Of a stretch of 64,000 bases of DNA, positions 1 to 9,105 are shown piece by piece (position 1 is the first letter of the stretch; every line of letters begins with the position of its first letter). Below the pieces are notes generated by a model. That model was not told the origin of the DNA. It did no database searches and saw nothing but the letters and a program-made list of their open reading frames with translations. Made by a program: the position numbers and the translations under genes. Source of the DNA: Lachnospiraceae bacterium OM04-12BH. GTDB lineage: Bacteria; Bacillota; Clostridia; Lachnospirales; Lachnospiraceae. The DNA is taken from assembly GCA_003490145.1 (NCBI GenBank), contig QULQ01000013.1, forward strand, positions 1 through 64,000. Direction: 5' to 3'.

Positions 1-49
1 GCTTATTGCCCTTAATTATCATAGAAGAATCTTATTTACAGAGATTTTC

Positions 50-1024
50 TCATACACTCCTTTTTGCCTCCAGTTCTTTTTTCAGGGCTGCTATCTGCTG
101 CTTCAGTTCTGCAATTTCAGCATCTGATTGAATTTTCTCTGCTGCGAACTGAGCTTTCTGTGCCTCAAACTGCTTCTTTTCTGCCTCATATTGCACTTTC
201 TGAGCCTCATATTGCACTTTCTGAGCCTCATATTGTACTTTCTGTGCTTCATATTGTTTTATTTCTGCTTTGTATTGCTTAAGTTGTTCAAACTTCTCCT
301 GAATGCCCTTCATTCGCCGATAGTAATCTTCTCTGGCCTGGCACTGCAGGCGGACTTTTTCCTCCTGTGTCAGATGGTAGACAGTTTCGGAAGCTTCTTT
401 TAAGTATTCATTGTTCTGAGAAAGCATATGTAATTCCTCCCAGGTTCTGGCTTTGAAGAGGGAAGCCCAGAAGTCGATATGACAGGCTTTATCCTCATCG
501 GTTGCTAAATGGATTTGTGTTAAGTCTAACACAGAAAGCTGCAGCTTGTCACTATAAATGGTATGATTTTTTACATTCAGAAGTTTATAGGTAGCATAAA
601 ATTCCGGGTGATCCGGAAACAGAGTGAAATTCAGAAGACCGATCTGGATGGCAGGTTTTACCGATTCATAGCTCTGACCTGCAGAAAGCTGATCAAACTC
701 CCGGCAGAGATAGCTTAAGGAGCGTTCCGGCCAGTTATGTTCATTGATGACCTGCATTTCCAGGTTGATCAGGGTATTCTGGTTCAGGTCTACCCGGATA
801 TCCAGAAAAAAGGTTTTGTCGTTAATGGACTCGCCAAGGATAATGGGATTGGTGATTTCCACAGAAGAAATTTCTGATGGCGAAAGGTGGAGCAGGGAGG
901 CAATAAGGCCGGTAAGTACCTTATTGTTCTGCTGCAGGAGAGCACGGAACAGGTAATCGTTGGTCATGGGGATGGTGAGTTTGCCATGCTCCGGGAGCTG
1001 AATGTTGTTTTGATTGTCAGACAT
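50..1024 (-). CDS. Rpn-family PD-(D/E)XK nuclease / putative transposase with coiled-coil tail
   Basis: This 324-residue protein matches the Rpn (recombination-promoting nuclease, PDDEXK_2) family. The N-terminal third has the family's opening (MTNDYLFRALLQ), a DIRVD stretch and an INLEMQV strand, which supply the expected catalytic D...ExQ residues, followed by the RSLSYLCREFDQL segment typical of these proteins. The C-terminal 110 residues are a charged coiled coil containing consecutive heptads of the form QYEAQKV. I chose the ATG at 1022-1024 because TAAGGAGG lies just upstream on the minus strand. An in-frame ATG 87 bases further upstream has no such site. Family members are linked to RecA-independent recombination and often multiply in gut Firmicutes. 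Whether this copy is active cannot be told. Family assignment is fairly sure. Confidence 0.85.
   Translation of the reverse strand: MSDNQNNIQLPEHGKLTIPMTNDYLFRALLQQNNKVLTGLIASLLHLSPSEISSVEITNPIILGESINDKTFFLDIRVDLNQNTLINLEMQVINEHNWPERSLSYLCREFDQLSAGQSYESVKPAIQIGLLNFTLFPDHPEFYATYKLLNVKNHTIYSDKLQLSVLDLTQIHLATDEDKACHIDFWASLFKARTWEELHMLSQNNEYLKEASETVYHLTQEEKVRLQCQAREDYYRRMKGIQEKFEQLKQYKAEIKQYEAQKVQYEAQKVQYEAQKVQYEAEKKQFEAQKAQFAAEKIQSDAEIAELKQQIAALKKELEAKRSV
142..267. repeat. 21-bp tandem repeats inside the Rpn gene
   Basis: Six head-to-tail units of 21 bp, three near-identical (184-204, 205-225, 226-246) and the others degenerate, encode heptads of the coiled-coil tail. Because each unit is exactly seven codons, gain or loss of units keeps the frame. 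Confidence 0.85.
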
Positions 1025-1386
1025 GAAAATAAGATCCTCCTTAGAATGGTGTGAAAAATAATAAGTGAAAATATCCGGTGAAAGACCGGAAGGATGTTCC
1101 ATCAGGAACATGAATAAAACGGAAACTATAAAACGGGAAAGCCGGACGGCTTTCGAAAATAGATGAACTGCAGAAGAAACGGAAAACAGTTCTTCTGTGT
1201 CGAATGCAGTATATCAGCCGGTCCTGTTTCGTGCAAGTAGAAAAATTTTGCTGCTCTGGGAGGGTAAAACAGGCGATTATGAACTTTTTATACAAGAAGC
1301 TGTAGGAAGGAATGCGGAAGGATCAAGATTTTGTATTGTGCAATTTGCCATTTCCCCCTGAATCAGTTATACTTTCCTATAATGAT

Positions 1387-1570
1387 GTCGGGGTCAAAAG
1401 CCCCCGACTTTGATACCTACGGATTGCTTCGTGCTACGCACTCCCACAATCCTACCCAATATTCGCATATCGTGTGATTATCATCCCACTTTTATGCTCA
1501 TATCGGGGCGGGTCCTAAGGTCTTTCACCCACTTATGAGCAAGCTCATGTGGGCTTAGACCTTTTGACCC
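1387..1570. repeat. Structured intergenic inverted-repeat element (MITE-like or structured RNA)
   Basis: The 600-base gap between the Rpn gene and the helicase holds a strongly structured block. GGGTCAAAAG at 1391-1400 is matched by its exact reverse complement CTTTTGACCC at 1561-1570. Inside, GTCGGGG (1387-1393) can pair locally with CCCCGAC (1402-1408). A second nested stem lies near 1517-1563, AAGGTCT with AGACCTT, closing an inner hairpin CCCAC...ATGAG/CTCAT...GTGGG. The block has no open reading frame. CCTATA occurs just outside both ends (1376-1381 and 1577-1582) and might be a target duplication. A non-autonomous element or a dispersed structured repeat fits; a simple terminator does not, because no T-run follows. 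Confidence 0.6.
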
Positions 1571-1642
1571 TGGTATCCTATAACATGATATCAGATATTC
1601 TGAAACCACCAGACATTTACCCACACAGATAAAGAGGCTTCC

Positions 1643-3754
1643 ATGACCTTCCAGGAATTTAAAGAAAGATTTTCCTTACAGATGAATGACCAGCAGGAGA
1701 CAGCGGTACTGCACACAGAGGGAGCGGTACTGCTGCTTGCTGTGCCCGGAAGTGGGAAGACCACGGTGCTGGTGACCCGTATCGGCTATCTGATCTATTG
1801 TAAGGGGATCCCACCGGAGCGGATCCTGACGGTGACCTATACGGTAGCAGCTACGGCAGATATGAAGCGGCGGTTCTGCGAGCTGTTTGGGGAAGAGCAT
1901 GCCGGGCGGCTGGAGTTTAGGACGATCAACGGGATTTCCCAACGGGTGCTGCAGTATTTTGGATATAAGACCGGCAAAACACCGTTTGACGTAGCGGACA
2001 AGGAAGCGGTGGCTATTCTGAAAAGTGCCTTTTTCGAGGTAAGAAACAGCTTTGCCACAGAAAATGACATCAGAGAGCTGCAGACAGCGGTAACCTATGT
2101 GAAAAATATGCGCTATTCAGAGGAAGAGATACGGAAGTATCAGACACCGGTACAGAAGCTTCCGGAGATTTATCAGGCATATCAGAAAGGGCTGAAGGAG
2201 AAGTCACTGATCGATTATGATGACCAGATGGTATATGCACTGCGGATTCTTCAGCAATTCCCGGAGGTGCGCTCACATTTTCAGGAAAGCTACAGCTATT
2301 TCTGCGTGGATGAAGCGCAGGATACTTCGAAGATCCAGCATGACATGATCCGGCTGCTTTCTGAAAAATGCGGCAATCTTTTCATGGTGGGCGATGAAGA
2401 CCAAAGCATCTACGGGTTCCGGGCGGCCTATCCGGAGGCACTGGTAGATTTCGAAGTGGTACATCCGGGGGCGTCTGTGCTTCTGATGGAAAGCAATTAC
2501 CGGAGCGGACAGCAGATTGTAGAGGCGGCAGACCGCTTTATCCAGAAAAATGTGGCACGGCACGAAAAGCACATGACACCACGGAAGGATATGGAAGGAA
2601 AGGTGCAGCGGATCACGCTGCGGAACCGGAAAGCCCAGTACGCATATCTTCTTCAGCAGGCCAGGGAGAAAAAAGGGATATCAGCGGTGCTTTACCGGAA
2701 TCACGAAAGTGCCCTGCCGCTCATTGACCTTCTGGAGAGGGAGGGGATTCCATACCGGATGAAGGGGAGTGACATGACCTTCTTTTCCCATCCGGTGGTG
2801 GGTGATATCTGTGATTTTTTGCGGCTTGCCCAGAACCCTTATGATGGGGAGGTGTTCCTTCGGATCTATTATAAAATGGGAGCAGGGATCAGCAAGGCGG
2901 CGGCACTGGAGGCCATAGAGAATAATTCCCTGAAGCGGACGCTCCTGCAGGAGGTGGCAGAGGGAGAGAAGGCAACGCCCTTTGTCAGAAAGCAGTGCCG
3001 GTCGCTGCAGACGCATTTTGTCAGCATGCAGACAGAAGGCGCAGGTAGGGCAATCTACCGGATCCTGCATTTCATGGGCTATCAGGATTACATGGAAAGC
3101 CATGGACTTGACAGTGGCAAGGCAGAGATCCTGCGGATCCTTGGAGAAGCGGAAAATGACAGCAGGGCATTTTTACGGAGACTGCTGGAGCTGCAGGAGC
3201 TGATTTCCACCGGCGGCAGCATGACGAAGCAGAAACCGCATCTTCTGCTTGCAACCATTCATTCCAGTAAAGGACTTGAGTATGACAGGGTATTTCTACT
3301 GGATATGGCAGAGGGAATCCTGCCCTCTGTGCAGAAGCCACCTGAGGGGAAAAAGGGCACCGGGAGCGGCAGAAAGGCAGAGAAGGACAGGGAACTGTAT
3401 GAGGAGGAACGACGCCTTTTTTATGTAGCCATGACCCGTGCCAGAAAGGAGCTTTATATTTTTGCCTTTGAGGATGGAAGCACATCCTCCTTTTCCAGGG
3501 AGATATTTGCGCCCAGGGCATCAGCAGCAGGGAGCAGGGGGAAAGGGATTGGAATATCTCGCGGGAGCCGGCAGGCATACACATATGACATGGAAGAATA
3601 TAAAGAAGGTATGTATGTCCTGCATAAAACCTTCGGGCTTGGCCTTATCCTGAAAAGGGAAGGGGACAAGGCCATGATCGCCTTTCCGGATCCAGCGGGG
3701 ATGAAGACGATCTCTCTTTCTGTGGCACTGGAAAACGGTCTCCTGCGGAAATAA
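1643..3754 (+). CDS. UvrD/PcrA-like superfamily 1 DNA helicase
   Basis: This 703-residue protein is an ATP-dependent 3'-5' DNA helicase of the UvrD/Rep/PcrA type, expected to act in repair or in clearing replication forks. Walker A (AVPGSGKTT) is at residues 33-41 and the Walker B/motif II VDEAQD at 222-227. GDEDQSIYGFR (motif III), ATIHSSKGLEYD (motif V) and LFYVAMTRARKEL (motif VI) follow in order. The last 50 residues (from GMYVLHKTFGLG) resemble the small Tudor-like C-terminal domain of PcrA. It is slightly shorter than typical PcrA (about 720-750 residues), so it may be an accessory paralog; I give no symbol. The ATG at 1643 has AAAGAGG six bases upstream. No partner gene is adjacent. 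Confidence 0.93.
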   Translation: MTFQEFKERFSLQMNDQQETAVLHTEGAVLLLAVPGSGKTTVLVTRIGYLIYCKGIPPERILTVTYTVAATADMKRRFCELFGEEHAGRLEFRTINGISQRVLQYFGYKTGKTPFDVADKEAVAILKSAFFEVRNSFATENDIRELQTAVTYVKNMRYSEEEIRKYQTPVQKLPEIYQAYQKGLKEKSLIDYDDQMVYALRILQQFPEVRSHFQESYSYFCVDEAQDTSKIQHDMIRLLSEKCGNLFMVGDEDQSIYGFRAAYPEALVDFEVVHPGASVLLMESNYRSGQQIVEAADRFIQKNVARHEKHMTPRKDMEGKVQRITLRNRKAQYAYLLQQAREKKGISAVLYRNHESALPLIDLLEREGIPYRMKGSDMTFFSHPVVGDICDFLRLAQNPYDGEVFLRIYYKMGAGISKAAALEAIENNSLKRTLLQEVAEGEKATPFVRKQCRSLQTHFVSMQTEGAGRAIYRILHFMGYQDYMESHGLDSGKAEILRILGEAENDSRAFLRRLLELQELISTGGSMTKQKPHLLLATIHSSKGLEYDRVFLLDMAEGILPSVQKPPEGKKGTGSGRKAEKDRELYEEERRLFYVAMTRARKELYIFAFEDGSTSSFSREIFAPRASAAGSRGKGIGISRGSRQAYTYDMEEYKEGMYVLHKTFGLGLILKREGDKAMIAFPDPAGMKTISLSVALENGLLRK

Positions 3755-3835
3755 CATTGCTTTTCAAATGACCACAGAGTATAATGAAATATATGCAGAA
3801 ATGATAGTCATACTAGCAGATGGGAGGAAGAAAAA

Positions 3836-4360
3836 GTGAAGAAAATGGAAGAATATATCCGGTGCATTCCTGATTTTCCGGAGCCCGGTATCATGTTTCG
3901 AGATGTGACAAGCGTATTGCAGGATGCGGAGGGACTGAAGCTTGCCATTGATTCCATGATCAAAATACTGGACGGCGTGGATTTTGATGTTGTAGCAGGA
4001 ACAGAGTCAAGGGGTTTTATCTTTGGAGTACCGGTTGCCTATGCTATGGGGAAGGCATTTGTCCCGGTCCGCAAGAAGGGAAAGCTGCCCTGTGAAACAG
4101 TTTCAGAGAAATATGCACTTGAATACGGGTTTGCAGAGATCGAGATGCATAAGGATTCTATTAAACCGGGACAGAAGGTTGTCCTGATCGATGACCTGAT
4201 CGCAACCGGCGGAACGATCGAAGCTGCGATCAAGCTGGTAGAGAGACTTGGGGGAGAAGTAGTCAAGATCGTATGTCTGATGGAGCTTGCAGGACTGGAG
4301 GGCCGCAGGAAGCTGGAGGGCTATGATTTTGAAGCAGTTGTTACTTATGAAGGGAAATAA
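3836..4360 (+). CDS. apt: Adenine phosphoribosyltransferase
   Basis: This 174-residue protein converts adenine and PRPP to AMP and pyrophosphate in cytoplasmic purine salvage. The PRPP-binding loop VVLIDDLIATGGT is intact, and the N-terminal IPDFPEPGIMFRDVT and the AGTESRGFIFG segment are characteristic of Apt rather than of xanthine or hypoxanthine enzymes. Length is normal for the family. The start is GTG at 3836, with GGGAGG eight bases upstream; an ATG three codons later is also possible. It stands alone between the helicase and a chemoreceptor; in many Firmicutes it sits beside recJ or relA, which are not here. Confidence 0.96.
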   Translation: MKKMEEYIRCIPDFPEPGIMFRDVTSVLQDAEGLKLAIDSMIKILDGVDFDVVAGTESRGFIFGVPVAYAMGKAFVPVRKKGKLPCETVSEKYALEYGFAEIEMHKDSIKPGQKVVLIDDLIATGGTIEAAIKLVERLGGEVVKIVCLMELAGLEGRRKLEGYDFEAVVTYEGK

Positions 4361-4441
4361 TCCATAGACAGAAGGGTGTTTTTGGATTATAATAAAATGT
4401 AACGAAAACGATTAAGTTATATGCTTTACTGGGGGTTACAT

Positions 4442-6484
4442 ATGAAAAAGAAAAATATTTTTGTTAAATTACTTGGCGCCTTTCTGGTTCCGATCGTAAT
4501 GATGATCGTTCTTGGAGTGGTGTCCTATGAGACCGCGTCCAAGTCGACGATGGAGAAGTATGAGCAGTCTGCCAGCAGTACTGTGGTTTCAGTGGCAGAA
4601 TATATGAAGCTGCTGACACAGACAGTAGAGAGCGGCACGACAGAGCTGCTTACCTCGGATCAGGTAAAAAATTACTTCGGCATGAATGCCGGCAGCAAGG
4701 ACAAGAATAAGGAAGCAACCTCTTATAATGAAATGAAGGATCTGATCCTGAAGCAGACCTCATCGACCAAGTATACGGCAAATGTGCATGAGTTTGCCCA
4801 GCTTGGACGCCCGGCTTCTTCTACCACGAAGGATTCACCGACCAAGGTGGCTTTTCCGGATGGGGCTTATGATGAGTTCCTGAAGAGGGAAGGTGCTGTT
4901 TTTGAAGATTCTACAGTAAAAAGTATATGGATGGGAACACACCCTTATATTGATGAGACGACCGGTATCACTACAGATAATTATGCATTCAGCTTCGTGA
5001 AGAGATTTACGACAGGTAAGGGGTTCCTTACCATTGATATCAAGATGGATACGGTTGCAGAGGTCCTTGGAAAGATGGACTTTGGCAAGGGCAGCAGTGC
5101 CTCTATCGTGACTGCGGACGGACGTGAGATCAATATCCAGAATGGAGAAGTGACAGATGCAAAGCTGTACCAGGGACTGGATCTTACTCCTGCAGAAGGA
5201 AAGGACAGCGTATCTGAATATGTGGCTGTAGGCGGCAGGAAATATCTGCTTCTGGCGGCACCGGTCGGAGAAACTGAAATGATAGTATGTGCCCTGATCC
5301 CGGAGGCCAGTATCCTGGAAGAGGCAGCAGGACTCAGGAACACTACGGTTATATTCGTGCTGATCGCTTCTGTAGTAGCAATCATGATCGGTATCATACT
5401 TTCCAGTGATATCCGTAAGACACTGAATACCATCTCTAGGTGCATGCAGGTGGCAAGTGAAGGTGATCTGCTCGTACAGATTCCGACCAAGAAGAGAAAA
5501 GACGAATTCGGGCTGGTATCCAAGAGCATTGGCAAGATGCTTGGCGGTGTGAAGGAGCTGCTGTGGCAGGTTCAGAAGTTTGGCGGTGAGGTAGATACCT
5601 CCGCAGGGCAGGTAGCAGAAACGACCTCACAGATCCTGTCTTCCATGGAAGAAGTAAACAGTGCCCTTGGCAGTGTGGAAGCAGATGTTGCTACTCAGGC
5701 ACAGGATGCAGAGGATGGCTATCAGATGATGGCAGCCTTCGGCGATAAGATCAACCACATGAATGAAACGGTGGACTCCATGGGCAGTATGATGCAGAGC
5801 ACGATCGGAAGTATCCAGCGTGGTACTACCATGGTGGATGAGCTGAAGAGGACAGCAACAGCTACCGGCGAGATCACCAGAGAGCTGGTAGACAATGTTG
5901 AGAATGTAAACGAACAGAGTACAGCGATCGCAAGGATCATTGAAACGATCAGTGATATTGCAGAGGAGACGAATCTGCTTTCCCTGAATGCAAGCATTGA
6001 GGCAGCGAGAGCCGGAGAGAGCGGAAGAGGCTTTGCTGTAGTAGCCCAGTCTATTGGCAAGCTGGCAGCCCAGTCTATGGCAGCGGGCAGCGAGATCACC
6101 GGAATTGTGGCATCGATTGAAGAAGCTACAAGAACTGCAGCGGAGTCTGCGGGACAGACAGAGAAGAATGTGGATTATCAGATGAAAGCACTGGAGGAAA
6201 CGGTTTCCGTATTCCACGAGATCAATGATACCGTGCAGGCACTGGTATCTAATCTGCAGGGAATTACAAGCGGCATGACAGAGCTTGTTGGAGACAAGGA
6301 TGATGTTCTTAAGAAGATCCAGGCAGTATCCCAGGCATCAGAGAGTGCAAGCGCTGCAACAACAGAGGTAACAGCAAGCATTTCTGAACAGGTTGAATTC
6401 CTGAAGGGTCTGACAAAGGATGCTGAAAATCTGCAGATGCAGACCAGAGAGCTGGAAGCTGCGATGTCAAAGTTCAAGATCTAA
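4442..6484 (+). CDS. Methyl-accepting chemotaxis protein with extracellular Cache-type sensor
   Basis: This 680-residue chemoreceptor has an N-terminal membrane segment (residues about 9-27), an extracellular region of about 260 residues that looks like a double Cache domain, a second membrane segment near residue 300 ([18 protein letters not shown]), a HAMP linker and a cytoplasmic signalling domain. The hairpin tip reads [18 protein letters not shown], where CheA and CheW bind. The ligand cannot be read from sequence. I prefer the ATG at 4442, preceded by GGGGG, over the upstream in-frame ATG at 4421. It lies directly upstream of the flgM operon but is separated from it by a terminator. A good SigD promoter was not found for it. 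Confidence 0.95.
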   Translation: MKKKNIFVKLLGAFLVPIVMMIVLGVVSYETASKSTMEKYEQSASSTVVSVAEYMKLLTQTVESGTTELLTSDQVKNYFGMNAGSKDKNKEATSYNEMKDLILKQTSSTKYTANVHEFAQLGRPASSTTKDSPTKVAFPDGAYDEFLKREGAVFEDSTVKSIWMGTHPYIDETTGITTDNYAFSFVKRFTTGKGFLTIDIKMDTVAEVLGKMDFGKGSSASIVTADGREINIQNGEVTDAKLYQGLDLTPAEGKDSVSEYVAVGGRKYLLLAAPVGETEMIVCALIPEASILEEAAGLRNTTVIFVLIASVVAIMIGIILSSDIRKTLNTISRCMQVASEGDLLVQIPTKKRKDEFGLVSKSIGKMLGGVKELLWQVQKFGGEVDTSAGQVAETTSQILSSMEEVNSALGSVEADVATQAQDAEDGYQMMAAFGDKINHMNETVDSMGSMMQSTIGSIQRGTTMVDELKRTATATGEITRELVDNVENVNEQSTAIARIIETISDIAEETNLLSLNASIEAARAGESGRGFAVVAQSIGKLAAQSMAAGSEITGIVASIEEATRTAAESAGQTEKNVDYQMKALEETVSVFHEINDTVQALVSNLQGITSGMTELVGDKDDVLKKIQAVSQASESASAATTEVTASISEQVEFLKGLTKDAENLQMQTRELEAAMSKFKI

Positions 6485-6518
6485 GTAAGAGAGCACATTT
6501 AAACAGAAGAATATGATC

Positions 6519-6560
6519 AGAGACCGGACTGCCAGAGCAGGTGTCCGGTCTCTTTTTTTG
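6519..6560 (+). terminator. Rho-independent terminator after the chemoreceptor
   Basis: AGAGACCGGAC (6519-6529) pairs perfectly with GTCCGGTCTCT (6543-6553), followed by a run of T. It separates the chemoreceptor transcript from the flgM promoter. Confidence 0.93.
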
Positions 6561-6569
6561 AAAATATAC

Positions 6570-6596
6570 TAAAGTCTTTCCTGTTTTATCCGATAT
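6570..6596 (+). promoter_or_regulatory. SigD (sigma-28) promoter of the flgM-csrA operon
   Basis: TAAA at 6570-6573, a 15-base spacer and TCCGATAT at 6589-6596 match the established TAAA-N15-GCCGATAT flagellar sigma consensus at all but one base. It lies 39 bases before flgM, so SigD would drive its own anti-sigma gene together with the hook-filament junction genes. Confidence 0.88.
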
Positions 6597-6634
6597 CTAT
6601 TATGAAATCATAATAATGGAAGGAGGACAACAGA

Positions 6635-6910
6635 ATGCGTATTGAAGCTTATTCACAGATCCAGCAGATTTATAATACAAACAGGACAACGAAGACGCAG
6701 GAAAAGAAGAATGTGCGCCCTACTGACCAGCTGCAGATTTCCAGCATGGGCAGGGATATGCAGATTGCGAAGGAAGCTGCAAGGGCTGCTTCGGATATCA
6801 GAGAAGAAGTGACTGCTCCTCTTAAAGCAAGTATTGAGGCAGGAACTTATCATGTAAGCACAGAAAGCTTTGCAGATAAGCTGTTTTCCGAATATGAAGA
6901 AATGAGGTAA
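6635..6910 (+). CDS. flgM: Anti-sigma-28 factor FlgM
   Basis: This 91-residue protein fits FlgM, which binds and silences SigD until the hook-basal body is finished and FlgM is exported. The C-terminal half is predicted helical (AKEAARAASDIREEV... and the ESFADKLFSEYEEM end), as in the sigma-binding part of FlgM, and the N-terminus is polar and unstructured. The ATG at 6635 has GGAGG upstream. It is the first gene of a late flagellar operon, with flgN six bases after it, and it sits behind a near-perfect SigD promoter, giving a feedback loop. Confidence 0.9.
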   Translation: MRIEAYSQIQQIYNTNRTTKTQEKKNVRPTDQLQISSMGRDMQIAKEAARAASDIREEVTAPLKASIEAGTYHVSTESFADKLFSEYEEMR

Positions 6911-6915
6911 TCCCA

Positions 6916-7434
6916 GTGGCAAGTTTGATGGAAAACCTGATAGATGTACTGGATCAGGAAAGCGGAGAATATGAAGCGCTGCTGGGATTATGCAGAAAGA
7001 AGACGCCGGTGATCGTATCCGGCAATCTGGAAGAGCTTACCAGAATCACGGATGAAGAACAGACTATTGCAGGCAGAGTGAATAAACTGGATCATAAACG
7101 CCAGGAAATCTATGCCGATATTGCCAATGTAATTAACAAGGATGTTAAAACACTGAAGCTCACGGATCTGATCGCCATGCTTGAGAAGAGACCCTCTGAA
7201 CAGCAGAAGCTGGCACAGACCTATGACAGATTAAGAGCTGTCGTGCAGGAAGTGAAAAGGGTGAATGAACAGAACAGGATCCTTTTACAGAACGCACTTG
7301 AGATGATTGAATTTGACATGAATATGCTGCAGTCCAGAAATGCAGCACCGGAAGGAGCCAATTATAACAGAGGCGCTTACAATACCGGTGAGCAGCTTGG
7401 CGTGAACTTTGGCGGTTTTGATGCCAAACAGTAA
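6916..7434 (+). CDS. flgN: Flagellar export chaperone FlgN
   Basis: This 172-residue, mostly helical protein fits FlgN, the chaperone that keeps FlgK and FlgL unfolded and delivers them to the flagellar export apparatus. Support comes from size, helical character (LEELTRITDEEQTIAGRVNKLD, a FlgN-like block) and placement between flgM and flgK, which is the standard order in Firmicutes. The start is GTG at 6916 with GAGG eight bases upstream, overlapping the end of flgM. The C-terminal 30 residues are Asn/Gly-rich and probably disordered. Confidence 0.88.
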   Translation: MASLMENLIDVLDQESGEYEALLGLCRKKTPVIVSGNLEELTRITDEEQTIAGRVNKLDHKRQEIYADIANVINKDVKTLKLTDLIAMLEKRPSEQQKLAQTYDRLRAVVQEVKRVNEQNRILLQNALEMIEFDMNMLQSRNAAPEGANYNRGAYNTGEQLGVNFGGFDAKQ

Positions 7435-7466
7435 GGCAGCATTTGTAATTATATGAGGTGACAACA

Positions 7467-9077
7467 ATGGGTTTGATGGGAAGCTTATACATCGGAGTAT
7501 CCGGATTACAGACCGGTCAGAATGCACTGAATACCACAGCGCATAATATGTCCAATATTGACACTACCGGGTATACCAGGCAGCAGGTGCAGCAGGGTAC
7601 CCGTTCTTATAATATCTTATCTAAGACAGCATCAGCCAATGCCTATCAGGAGACAGGGCTTGGTGTTAATTATTCTCGGGTTAAACAGGTCAGAGATTAT
7701 TTCCTTGATAAAACTTATCGTCAGGAGAATGGAAGGAGTGCTTTTTATGACACTTCTGTTTCTGCTATAGAGGAGGTAGAGGATCTTCTGCAGGAGCTGC
7801 AGGGAGAGACCTTTTCCGAAGGAATCCAGAATCTCTGGAAAGCAGTCCAGGAGCTTTCAAAGGATCCGTCCAATTCTGTAAATCAGGGAGTATTTGTCCA
7901 GAGATGTAATGAATTTATTACAAGGGGCAAGGCGGTATATGAAGGACTTGCAGAATATCAGGACAATCTGAACAATAACCTGAAAAAGGAAGTAGATACG
8001 ATCAATGAGTATGGCAAAAGGATCGTGGAGCTGAATCAGGCGATCCTGAGGATCGAGGCAGGGGGCAGGGAGCATGCCAATGACCTTCGTGACCAGAGAA
8101 ACCAGCTGCTTGACGAATTATCAGGCAAGGGGAATATCAGCTACTATGAGGATGTAGACGGCAATGTGCTGGTGAAATTTGAAGGAAATGATTTTGTAAA
8201 GGAAGATTCGATCAATGAGATCGCACTTCTGGCGGATGAGGTGACCGGGTTCTATACACCTTATTGGAAAAATCTGGCTGATACCACGAAGAATCCCATT
8301 GATATCAGCTCTGCCAAAGTTTATGATATGCAGCAGACGATCTCCACAGATACCAATACAGATATCGGATCCCTGAAATCCATGCTGTTTGCGAGGGGAG
8401 ATCACAGAGCAACCTACGAAGACCTGAAGGATGCGGATCATTATGAAAAGAACATATCCCAGTCGATCCTGATGAATGTACAGGCAGAGCTGGATCAGCT
8501 TGTAAACAAGGTTGTAACGGGGATCAATGAGATTTTCAAAAATGCAGCTGATAAGGCCGGCAGTTATCCGGACAGTACCTATATGAGAGACGGTAATGGA
8601 AACCCTTATCAGATTTTTAATCTGGTAGCAAATGAAACGGATCAGAATGGGGATCCTTACTTTACCATAAATAATATCATCATTAACGGTGAGATCAAGC
8701 AGTCCCCATCCTTACTTGGATTTATCAGGCCGGATCAGAAGGTGGATCAGGATACAGCAGATGCGTTGAAAACGTTGTTTACAGAGGCCGTGCATACGCT
8801 GAATCCAAAGGTTCATACGAAAACAAATCTTGCCAATTATTATAATAATCTGGTATCCCAGGTGGGAAATACAGGATCAGTACTGAAGGGGATCAGTGAG
8901 AACCAGCAGAAGACGGTAAATGAGACATATGCAGCGAGAGATCAGGTGCATGGTGTATCGTCTGATGAGGAGCTCAGCAATATGATCATGTTCCAGAATG
9001 CTTATAATGCAGCCAGCCGTTATATCAATGTGATCAGTGAGATGCTGGATCACGTGATCTCAACGCTTGGCAGATAA
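7467..9077 (+). CDS. flgK: Flagellar hook-associated protein 1 (FlgK), first copy
   Basis: This 536-residue protein is FlgK, the first junction protein between hook and filament. The N-terminus carries the flagellar rod/hook signature (LNTTAHNMSNIDTTGYTRQQV), and the C-terminus (MIMFQNAYNAASRYINVISEMLD) is the matching coiled-coil D0 element. Length is usual. I place the start at ATG 7467, six bases after GAGGTG; an in-frame GTG at 7458 lies inside that ribosome binding site. A second FlgK-like gene follows 28 bases downstream. Confidence 0.96.
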   Translation: MGLMGSLYIGVSGLQTGQNALNTTAHNMSNIDTTGYTRQQVQQGTRSYNILSKTASANAYQETGLGVNYSRVKQVRDYFLDKTYRQENGRSAFYDTSVSAIEEVEDLLQELQGETFSEGIQNLWKAVQELSKDPSNSVNQGVFVQRCNEFITRGKAVYEGLAEYQDNLNNNLKKEVDTINEYGKRIVELNQAILRIEAGGREHANDLRDQRNQLLDELSGKGNISYYEDVDGNVLVKFEGNDFVKEDSINEIALLADEVTGFYTPYWKNLADTTKNPIDISSAKVYDMQQTISTDTNTDIGSLKSMLFARGDHRATYEDLKDADHYEKNISQSILMNVQAELDQLVNKVVTGINEIFKNAADKAGSYPDSTYMRDGNGNPYQIFNLVANETDQNGDPYFTINNIIINGEIKQSPSLLGFIRPDQKVDQDTADALKTLFTEAVHTLNPKVHTKTNLANYYNNLVSQVGNTGSVLKGISENQQKTVNETYAARDQVHGVSSDEELSNMIMFQNAYNAASRYINVISEMLDHVISTLGR

Positions 9078-9105
9078 TCAAAATAATCAGAGATGAGGTG
9101 ACAGC

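Noticed and set aside
142..267. Possible CRISPR array
   Set aside because: Units are contiguous with no spacers and encode heptads of a protein.
4381..4420. SigD promoter for the first chemoreceptor
   Set aside because: Only CGAT of the -10 and three bases of the -35 match at correct spacing; too weak to annotate.
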